Shown here piece by piece: positions 1-5,795 of a stretch of 8,054 nt of DNA; the stretch's first letter is position 1; each line of letters starts with the position of its first letter. The position numbers and the translations under genes were made by a program. A model generated the notes under the pieces. It was given only the letters and a program-made list of their open reading frames with translations, was not told the DNA's origin and made no database searches. The DNA comes from JAFGIT01 sp016929465 [NCBI: Candidatus Coatesbacteria bacterium] (GTDB taxonomy: Bacteria > B130-G9): positions 1 through 8,054 of the forward strand of contig JAFGIT010000283.1 in NCBI GenBank assembly GCA_016929465.1. Direction: 5' to 3'.

Positions 1-81
1 AGTCAGCTAATTGCAATATTGACCGATTATACGCCCAACGGGGGATTCAAAAAAAGCCCAAATCTCAAACCTATCTGATTA
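1..81. other. AT-richer left-edge segment that does not continue the glycosyltransferase
   Basis: This segment is about 40% GC (32 of the first 80 bases), visibly lower than the gene that follows. In the frame of the downstream gene it is open from base 1 to a TGA at 76-78, but the 25 residues encoded are polar and do not resemble the membrane segment expected just before a GT39 core. The second frame has early stops. The third is open but also not membrane-like. There is no Shine-Dalgarno site before the TTG at 82. It may be a rearrangement junction, decayed DNA or an assembly error near a contig end. I cannot tell which. Confidence 0.4.
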
Positions 82-1680
82 TTGGGGGGGCTCCTTGCGG
101 CCATTGTCTGCGCGTTCGCACCCGGGCTGTGGGGGTGGTCTCGGACTGCATACGTGGACTTTGCGCTGACTTCCATGGTCGTCCTCTTTGCTGCCCTGCT
201 TCTGGTGCCCGGAGCACTCTCGAGAAGAGCAATGTCCGCTGCGCTTGGGCTCGTCTTCGCGCTTGGGATGCTCACCAAGTGGACCTTCTTCGTGTATGTG
301 ATCGGGCCTATGTTCGCCATTCTATGGGAGAGGGTGAGAGGGTCGCGAATGTCGGAGGATGAATCAGGCAAGGCGCCTGCCCGTGCGAAGGGGCTCGTCG
401 CTTGCGGGCTGATATTCGTCATGACAGCCTCCCTGGCAGCGCCGTGGTATCTTATGAATGCGGAGAACGTCCTGGGGCGAGGAGGGAGCTCCCTGGCCTC
501 ATATCGCGAGATAAGCCCGGCAGGCGGTTTCTGGAGCCTGATGACTGGCTACTTAATCAGACTCGTCACGGATGAGCTGTTCATTCCGTCCTTTGTGCTT
601 GGACTTGCGGGAATTATATTGAGCATCCGCAGGCCAAAGGGACTCGCCTTCCTATTGTCGTGGATTGTCATTCCGCTGCCGTTTTTCAGCTCAGTCGGTC
701 TCCCCGACCTTCGATACACTCTGCCGATCGTGCCGGCCTTCGCCATATTCGCCGGCCTTGCCCTGAGCCGACTCGCCTGGCGTCGCGCGCCGATGGTCGT
801 AGCCGTAATCGTGGTTGGGGTCCTGCTCTCTCAGTGGTTCGTCTTGTCCTTTGGAGTGGGAATTCACTATGGCCTTGCTTTCGACATCGGAGGTATTCAT
901 CTGCCGGTCTGGGGGACCATTGCCCAGGAGGTGCGTCCACCCATCAAGTCCGCGTGGCCCTATCGCGAGATATTCGGGCGCATGCACCAGAGTGGGATCG
1001 AGCATCCGTCCATCTTCGTGATTCCAGTGACGGCGGAGATGAACCCGTGGACGCTGAAATTGGAAACGCGGCTCTCCGGCGCCGAGGAGATCCAGGTCGA
1101 ATTCAGGCCATTCGACACTCCTCTGGACGGGCATCTCGATCCGCTTTTCGCCTCAGATTTCATCCTTCTGAAGGACGGCGATCAGGGCGTGCTGCCGTTC
1201 TCATCAAAGGCAATCGTGCTTGGAGGGCTTATGCTCGAGCACATCCGGGCTGGAAGAATAAAGCGGTCTTTGATCGCCCGCTTCTCTCTCCCTGATGGGT
1301 CGTCAGCGTATCTCATCGGGCCCAACCGCGTGTCGCAGGGACTGATCGACAAATCGAGAAGCGGTCTGAATCTGACCTTCCAGCAGCTCCGAGTTCCTGA
1401 TAGGCCTGGCAAAATAGTCCGTCCCGCGGCGAAGGCGATGCTCAACGAGTTCCCCCGCGAATTCAGATGGAGTCCGGCCGAGAATGCGCTCTGGTACGTG
1501 GCGCGACTTACCGGTCCCACACCCGCATTAGAGGGTCAGGTCTGCGGCGAGCGGTTGAGCATTTCAGAGCTCCAGTCCAGCATGATGCCGGAGGGAGACT
1601 ATCTATTCGAGGTCGCAGCCGCCAATCCGAAAGGTCAGTCCCGATGGGTCGGAGTGGAGTTCAGCGTGAGCCGGCCCTGA
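82..1680 (+). CDS. GT39/ArnT-like membrane glycosyltransferase, N-terminally truncated
   Basis: Probable polyprenyl-phosphate-sugar-dependent glycosyltransferase of the GT39 (PMT/ArnT-like) group, acting at the periplasmic face of the inner membrane. The 532 residues open directly in the family's membrane core. About eight hydrophobic segments lie between residues 4 and 261. Family-like landmarks are SRTAYVD (Asp26), GMLTK (64-66 region), APWYLM (120-125) and DLRYTLPIVPA (209-219). Residues 270-532 are soluble, presumably periplasmic, and end in a beta-sandwich-like stretch (455-530) beginning FRWSPAENALWYV. The family normally starts with a cytoplasmic tail, one membrane helix and a periplasmic loop with the catalytic acidic residues, roughly 80-100 residues that are absent here. 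The TTG start at 82 follows an in-frame TGA (76-78), has no ribosome binding site and abuts a run of seven G. The gene is therefore probably a 5'-truncated or frameshifted copy. Family assignment is fairly secure; the sugar and acceptor are unknown. Confidence 0.7.
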   Translation: MGGLLAAIVCAFAPGLWGWSRTAYVDFALTSMVVLFAALLLVPGALSRRAMSAALGLVFALGMLTKWTFFVYVIGPMFAILWERVRGSRMSEDESGKAPARAKGLVACGLIFVMTASLAAPWYLMNAENVLGRGGSSLASYREISPAGGFWSLMTGYLIRLVTDELFIPSFVLGLAGIILSIRRPKGLAFLLSWIVIPLPFFSSVGLPDLRYTLPIVPAFAIFAGLALSRLAWRRAPMVVAVIVVGVLLSQWFVLSFGVGIHYGLAFDIGGIHLPVWGTIAQEVRPPIKSAWPYREIFGRMHQSGIEHPSIFVIPVTAEMNPWTLKLETRLSGAEEIQVEFRPFDTPLDGHLDPLFASDFILLKDGDQGVLPFSSKAIVLGGLMLEHIRAGRIKRSLIARFSLPDGSSAYLIGPNRVSQGLIDKSRSGLNLTFQQLRVPDRPGKIVRPAAKAMLNEFPREFRWSPAENALWYVARLTGPTPALEGQVCGERLSISELQSSMMPEGDYLFEVAAANPKGQSRWVGVEFSVSRP

Positions 1681-1703
1681 GTGCATATTGTGTGTGAATG
1701 GCC

Positions 1704-1720
1704 GATCGCGTCCCGCGATC
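1704..1720. terminator. Hairpin between convergent genes, possible bidirectional terminator
   Basis: A perfect 7-bp inverted repeat GATCGCG/CGCGATC with a 3-base loop (TCC) sits 23 bases after the glycosyltransferase stop and 21 bases beyond the stop of the convergent kinase gene. A competing stem, CCCGC/GCGGG (1712-1727), overlaps it. Neither strand has a T-run after the stem, so it is not a canonical intrinsic terminator. Its position between convergent stop codons suggests transcript-end protection or Rho-assisted termination, which is an inference. Confidence 0.35.
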
Positions 1721-1741
1721 CAGCGGGGTCGCGAAGGTCGA

Positions 1742-3199
1742 CTAGCCCTTGATGTTCTCATCGATGTGGGCGAGTTCCCTCTCGAGCTCTTCGAGTCTCG
1801 CTACATCCATGAACTCGTATTGGCTGCGGGCGGAGTCCTTGTCATCTTTCGCCTGCTCTTTCGCCTTCTGTATGCCATCGAAAGGCAAAGTGATTATGAA
1901 CTCGGTGCCGACGCCCTGCTCGCTCTCGATCGCGATCTGCCCGCCGTGCTTCTTGATGATGCTATAGCTAATCGAGAGTCCGAGACCGGTTCCCTGGCCG
2001 ACTGGTTTCGTGGTGAAGAACGGATTGAAGACATCCTTCAATTTGTCTTCTGGAATGCCGCCCCCGGTGTCCTTAATCCGGACAACCAAGGCGCCATTTT
2101 CGGTGGAAGTCTTGATCCATATATCACCCTCTCCCTCGATCGCCTGAGCAGCATTCACGAGTATGTTCATGAAAACCTGGTTCAATTGGCCGGGGTAACA
2201 CTCCAGTTGGGGGATATCGCCGAACTCTTCATGGACATTTATCCTGTTCTTGAGTTCGTGGTGAACGAGCTTCAGCGTGGTCCTTATGCCTTCGTTGATG
2301 TCGGCATGCTTTACTTCCGCCTCATCGACCCTCGAGAAGGTCTTCAAATTGCGGACGATGTCCTTGATGCGAACCGCCCCCTCTTTCATCGATCTAATGC
2401 TCCAGGGGAGGCCTTCTTCGAGGAGATAATCGACATCTTCTTCTGAGTCTTTTAGCTCGTCGGCAATCTCCTCGACCTCCTCTCCGTCACCATCACGAGT
2501 GGCCTTTAGAAGGTCCTTATAGCGATCGACATAGACGAGGAGTTCATCTACGTTGCTCTCGAGGGCTTCGGCTCCGGCATAGACCGAGGTCGCCGGGTTA
2601 TTTATTTCATGTGCGATGCCCGCAACTAGTTGCCCGAGCGACGACATCTTCTCGGCCTGGATCAGCTGCTGCTGCATACTCCTCAATCGCTGGAGACTGT
2701 CCCTGAGTTCTTTGGTTCGCTCGTTCACCCTCTGTTCGAGATTCTGATTGGCGTCTTGCAGTTCATCCACGAGACAGGCATTGCGACGCCGGAGTTCAGT
2801 CTTCTCCAGGGCTGATCTCACGACACCAACGAGGTGGTCCTCATCGTATGGCTTCTTGATGTAATCGAATATGCCTGACTTGAAGGCGCTGCGCATATCC
2901 TCGAACTCGGCGAATCCGGAAATGACGATTGAGCCCATGGTTGGGTACTTCTCGCTTATCTGCCTCAACAGCTCCGCCCCGGACATGCCCGGCATGCGCT
3001 GATCGGTAAGCACAAGGTCTATCTCTTCGTGATGATTGGCGAGAATATCGAGGGCTTCCTGGCCGCTCGAGGCGGTCAAAAACTCCAGCTGGCCTTCCTC
3101 ATCAGCGTCCTCCAGAACGTCGATTATCGTCTCGAGGACATGGGGCTCATCATCGACGATCAATAGCTTGTAGTGCCTCAAGGCTCCATTACTTTCCAT
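1742..3199 (-). CDS. Receiver-histidine kinase hybrid, soluble
   Basis: Cytoplasmic signalling protein of 485 residues that accepts phosphate on a receiver domain and carries a full kinase core. The N-terminal receiver (about 10-130) has acidic D16/D17, phospho-acceptor D66 in LTDQRMPG, S94 and K116 of KKP. A coiled coil (about 133-183) leads to the H-box GIAHEINNP with H197. The long acidic helical hairpin (about 214-275) and the stretch YPGQLNQVFMNILVNAAQAI are typical of a kinase group well represented in cyanobacteria and deltaproteobacteria. The ATPase domain shows N345/N349, D377-G381 (DTGGG), FNPFFTTK and GTGLGL (403-408). The tail (about 445-485) is charged and helical. I chose the ATG at 3199: GAGG lies 5 bases upstream and the receiver begins 10 residues in. 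An upstream ATG at 3268 would bury 70 bases in the previous gene. The start overlaps that gene by 11 bases, suggesting translational coupling. No membrane segment is present. Confidence 0.93.
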   Translation of the reverse strand: MESNGALRHYKLLIVDDEPHVLETIIDVLEDADEEGQLEFLTASSGQEALDILANHHEEIDLVLTDQRMPGMSGAELLRQISEKYPTMGSIVISGFAEFEDMRSAFKSGIFDYIKKPYDEDHLVGVVRSALEKTELRRRNACLVDELQDANQNLEQRVNERTKELRDSLQRLRSMQQQLIQAEKMSSLGQLVAGIAHEINNPATSVYAGAEALESNVDELLVYVDRYKDLLKATRDGDGEEVEEIADELKDSEEDVDYLLEEGLPWSIRSMKEGAVRIKDIVRNLKTFSRVDEAEVKHADINEGIRTTLKLVHHELKNRINVHEEFGDIPQLECYPGQLNQVFMNILVNAAQAIEGEGDIWIKTSTENGALVVRIKDTGGGIPEDKLKDVFNPFFTTKPVGQGTGLGLSISYSIIKKHGGQIAIESEQGVGTEFIITLPFDGIQKAKEQAKDDKDSARSQYEFMDVARLEELERELAHIDENIKG

Positions 3200-4145
3200 T
3201 GCTACCTCGCCCATGGATAGGAAGCTCCACCGCGAATTCGGTTCCTTCGCCTTCTTCACTATCGACACTGATCGTGCCTTCTCTTCTTTCGATCACTTCC
3301 TTCACAATACTTAGTCCGACCCCGGTTCCTTTCGTCGCTGACTTCGTGGTAAAGAACGGATTGAATATTTTCCGCTTGATTTCCTCGCTGATTCCTATGC
3401 CGGTATCTCGGCATGTAATCCTTGCATAGCCGTCGATTCTCGTGATGTCAACCTCGATGCTGGGCTCTTCGCCGGCCTTGAATAGCCCGCGTCGCTTCCT
3501 CTCATTGATCGCATCCACAGCATTCTTGATTAGGTTCTTGAAAATGTACGAGAATTCATCGGGAGTACATGCCAGCTTGTATGGTTCCGTCTTGGAGAGC
3601 TCATCGTAGCCCTTTCCAAGTGTCAGCTTGATGCCCTCGACCTCCCTCAAGTGATCATGGAATAGTGCGATGGTGCTCCTCAATTCTTCCTTCGGGTCAA
3701 CCGATACACCCAGTCCGCTCTCGGGCCTTTTTCCTCTTAAATGCTCTGATGCAACCTTTATGACCTCTAGTTCACGAAAACAGGGATCGAACGCGCGATC
3801 CACCTTCTTCAGGTGGCGGTCTATACCTGGCCCCTCTGCGGCCAGACTCCGGCATCGGATTATCGCTTCCCTCACTTCAGACGAAGATGAATTCGGATCG
3901 ATCTTGCGGAATTCCGACAGCAGCTCATTGATCTGCTGGAAATGTTTTCTGAGAAGCCTCATTTTGGGGACGAGGACACTCAGGGCATTGCCGATCTCGT
4001 GGTAAACTTCAGCGGCGGTGCTAATTGAGACGGCAAACTGCTGCCGCCTGTTGGCCCGGTCTTTCGATGTTTCCTCGGCGTCTTGCCCCCACGCATCATC
4101 GCCCTGACCTCTAATCTTATCGCTCAATACACGCTCCAAATACAT
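3189..4145 (-). CDS. Soluble sensor-less histidine kinase with HEIGNAL H-box
   Basis: Histidine kinase of 318 residues without membrane segments or a recognisable PAS, GAF or HAMP domain. Residues 1-36 are charged. The dimerisation/phospho-transfer helix contains VYHEIGNALS with candidate phospho-acceptor H49; the Pro of the usual HExxNP motif is Ala54. A long helical region (55-140) leads into the GHKL ATPase: N-box FKNLIKNAVDAI (N204, N208), DTGIGI (247-252), IFNPFFTTK (260-268) and GTGVGL (273-278). The ATG at 4145 is the first possible ATG, since an in-frame TAA lies two codons upstream, but its ribosome binding site is poor. A TTG at codon 7 (4127) has GGAG 6 bases before it and could be the real start. 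The gene is second in the operon, 132 bases after the response regulator, and its end overlaps the next kinase gene. It probably phosphorylates one or both neighbouring receivers. The input is unknown. Confidence 0.9.
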   Translation of the reverse strand: MYLERVLSDKIRGQGDDAWGQDAEETSKDRANRRQQFAVSISTAAEVYHEIGNALSVLVPKMRLLRKHFQQINELLSEFRKIDPNSSSSEVREAIIRCRSLAAEGPGIDRHLKKVDRAFDPCFRELEVIKVASEHLRGKRPESGLGVSVDPKEELRSTIALFHDHLREVEGIKLTLGKGYDELSKTEPYKLACTPDEFSYIFKNLIKNAVDAINERKRRGLFKAGEEPSIEVDITRIDGYARITCRDTGIGISEEIKRKIFNPFFTTKSATKGTGVGLSIVKEVIERREGTISVDSEEGEGTEFAVELPIHGRGSNGK

Positions 4146-4217
4146 GACTTACCAAATCTCCGGCGAGCTCCGCTTTTCCTCAAACACAACAACACCGCGC
4201 GAAAAAAAGTGCCCAGT

Positions 4218-4234
4218 TTGATTGCCTTGATTGC
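4218..4234. repeat. 8-bp direct repeat TTGATTGC with 9-bp period
   Basis: TTGATTGC occurs twice, at 4218-4225 and 4227-4234, separated by one base. It lies in the 132-base gap between the response regulator and the kinase gene of the operon. On the minus strand the units read GCAATCAA. A run of seven T follows downstream in the minus direction (complement of 4202-4208). It could be a regulator site or chance; no second copy was noticed near the operon promoter. Confidence 0.35.
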
Positions 4235-4251
4235 GAGTGAACAGAGCCGCT

Positions 4252-4270
4252 ATGCCCACGACGTGGCCAT
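4252..4270. promoter_or_regulatory. Imperfect dyad within the operon gap
   Basis: ATG-C-CCAC-GAC-GTGG-C-CAT forms a 19-base dyad with seven pairs, one C/C mismatch and a 3-base centre. It starts 8 bases beyond the response regulator stop codon, in transcript space between the first and second genes. It can act as an RNA hairpin that changes processing or the ratio of the two products, or as an operator. No T-run follows it directly, so simple termination is unlikely. Function is inferred only from position and symmetry. Confidence 0.3.
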
Positions 4271-4277
4271 TGAGCTT

Positions 4278-5387
4278 CTACTCGCTGGCTCGCAAGAACA
4301 CCTCTTTTTCGCGATTGAGATTCTCAGAAAGCCCATTTAGATCTGCAGCGACAAGCGCTCCGGTCAACGTTGTCGGATGGCCATATAGGAACTGATCGAA
4401 CTGATATACGCTCTTATTGTGCTTCCTAATATCGAGAGAACCGAATATATAAACCGGCTCGATTGCGAATCTGAATCGCTCACCTCTGAAGCTGACTTTG
4501 GACAGCGATTCGATCTTCTGACAAATTTTGATCGCGCTCTCCATTCCAGAAACGAGTCTGCTGAAATTGACTCGGCTCATCGGCCAGCGTGCGGAATAAG
4601 TGACGTTGCTCGTGACTCTCAGCGAACGACGCCAGAGGGCACGGGTCTCAAACCAGAATTTGAATGTGCCCTGAACGTCGAGTATCTCCATCTCGATCTT
4701 ATCGCCCAGGAGCTTCCCTATCTCATCCAAATCCTCGGGGGTATTGGCTATTTTAGCTATTTCTCGCATAAAGAGGTTTCTCGGTGTTCGCGGGAAGAGC
4801 ACGTAAGAAGCCTCCACAACATATTCTTTTTCACCTAGTTTAAATGCCTCGACGAAATCGTCACGGCGTTTGCGAATCGCGAGCTGCTTTTCGTCGTAGC
4901 TCAGGTCCTCGACTTTGATGCCAGCATCCTTGAAGTCACGGTGGAACTGGGTCTGCATCTCGGTCTCGAAATGCGTCATCATCTTCCCGAGGACGAGCTG
5001 CTGCTGCTCAATCGACTTGTTGATCAGCTGCCGGAGCTTCTCTCGCTCCCAAGGCTTGTCGATATAGGCGGTTACTTCGCCCTTATTAATAGCATCTTTT
5101 GCGACCTCGGCGTCTGTATAGCCCGTTAGGAGCATCCTGACCGCGTGGGGGTGCTTGACCTTCACCTTCACCAGAAAGTCGACTCCCTTCATGCCTGGCA
5201 TCTTCTGGTCGGAAACAACAACATCCGCCTCGAAGTCATCCAGAATCTTTAGGCCTTCCTCAGCGCTCCCGGCGATTGCAATCTCGTAGTCCTTCCTAAA
5301 TTGATTCTTAAACATCCTAAGGATCGTCTCTTCATCATCAACGATGAGGACCTTAGGCTTCTGAGGGCGTTCTTCTTTGTCTTCCAT
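4278..5387 (-). CDS. Response regulator with unrecognised C-terminal output domain
   Basis: Response regulator of 369 residues and first gene of the signalling operon. The receiver (about 11-130) has D17/D18, phospho-acceptor D60 in VVSDQKMPGMKG, T88 in MLLTGYTD, and K111 in DKPWE. The MLLTGY...KPW signature is that of receivers in HupR/HydG-like and HD-GYP-linked regulators. A charged helical linker (about 118-175) follows. The remaining part (about 176-369) mixes helices and beta strands, with aromatic-rich segments such as FKFWFETRALWRR and YVVEASYVLFPR. It has no GGDEF, EAL, HD-GYP or AAA+ motif, no CheB-type catalytic motif and no obvious helix-turn-helix. I do not recognise this domain. 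The start is secure: GGAGG is 6 bases before the ATG and the receiver begins at residue 11. The two kinases downstream are the likely phosphodonors. A promoter candidate lies about 125 bases upstream. Confidence 0.9.
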   Translation of the reverse strand: MEDKEERPQKPKVLIVDDEETILRMFKNQFRKDYEIAIAGSAEEGLKILDDFEADVVVSDQKMPGMKGVDFLVKVKVKHPHAVRMLLTGYTDAEVAKDAINKGEVTAYIDKPWEREKLRQLINKSIEQQQLVLGKMMTHFETEMQTQFHRDFKDAGIKVEDLSYDEKQLAIRKRRDDFVEAFKLGEKEYVVEASYVLFPRTPRNLFMREIAKIANTPEDLDEIGKLLGDKIEMEILDVQGTFKFWFETRALWRRSLRVTSNVTYSARWPMSRVNFSRLVSGMESAIKICQKIESLSKVSFRGERFRFAIEPVYIFGSLDIRKHNKSVYQFDQFLYGHPTTLTGALVAADLNGLSENLNREKEVFLRASE

Positions 5388-5393
5388 TCATAT

Positions 5394-5398
5394 CCTCC
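5394..5398 (-). promoter_or_regulatory. Ribosome binding site of the response regulator gene
   Basis: GGAGG on the minus strand lies 6 bases before the ATG at 5387, a near-ideal Shine-Dalgarno arrangement. It fixes the start of the first operon gene. Confidence 0.8.
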
Positions 5399-5510
5399 GG
5401 TGGATAACCCTATCGTTTATTGACAATCGCCCGCAAATCTTGCTCTTGTCGTTCGGGATAAGACCATTCCCTGTGAAAATAATCAACCTGGCAATACAAA
5501 CTAATACACA

Positions 5511-5540
5511 AATATAGCAGCACCCGTTACCTTCAGTCAA
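5511..5540 (-). promoter_or_regulatory. Sigma70-type promoter for the signalling operon
   Basis: On the minus strand TTGACT (complement of 5535-5540) and TATATT (complement of 5511-5516) are separated by 18 bases. Both hexamers match the consensus at five of six positions. Transcription would begin near 5504, giving a leader of about 115 bases before the response regulator ATG. It is the best-spaced promoter I see upstream of the operon. Confidence 0.5.
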
Positions 5541-5795
5541 TACCGGAGAGATGATATGTCTGTTCGGGCGTTTGCGTAGAGCGGATTCGAAGACAAAGCA
5601 ATCGGAATAAGCATCCTTCGCGCCCAAGTCAGGACACGAAATGACAACAATAGACCATTAAACATTATAGGACAATGTCAAGCGAAGCCGATGCCATCAA
5701 TGGATTGCCCTTCTCTACGGCAGCATCCCTAAATGTTGCAGATGCGGCGTAATCTCCAAACGGTTAATTAGATGGCCATGCAGGGCGACTTGCAC

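Larger units (their letters stand above)
5388..5795. other. Intergenic region between the signalling operon and the beta-helix gene
   Basis: About 408 bases with no convincing gene. It must hold the promoter and leader of the minus-strand signalling operon and the 3' untranslated end of the beta-helix gene. Seen here are the promoter candidate at 5511-5540, the GGAGG ribosome binding site at 5394-5398, and a mis-spaced TTGACA/TATAAT pair at 5664-5681. A minus-strand frame from a TTG at 5627 to 5388 encodes 79 residues without recognisable motifs and has no ribosome binding site, so I do not call it a gene. No clear intrinsic terminator was found for the beta-helix gene. Confidence 0.6.

Noticed and set aside
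660-1295. Plus-strand open frame of 211 codons inside the glycosyltransferase gene
   Set aside because: It is an Arg/Ser/His-rich out-of-frame shadow, while the overlapping frame has consistent membrane segments and GT39 landmarks.
1688-2446. Long plus-strand open frame of 252 codons opposite the hybrid kinase
   Set aside because: It lies antisense to the kinase ATPase and H-box region, whose motifs are unmistakable. Antisense open frames over GHKL domains are common because of codon bias. It has no ribosome binding site and no recognisable domain.
2374-2560. Acidic insertion of about 60 residues in the HisKA domain of the hybrid kinase as a novel domain
   Set aside because: Although striking, a long helical hairpin here followed by SMKEGA-x-RI and YPGQLNQVFMNIL matches a known kinase group seen in cyanobacteria and deltaproteobacteria, so it is a family feature.
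5388-5627. Minus-strand 79-codon frame abutting the response regulator start
   Set aside because: It starts at a TTG without a ribosome binding site, has no motif or coherent composition, and contains the best operon promoter candidate inside it. The stop directly before the next ATG is likely chance.
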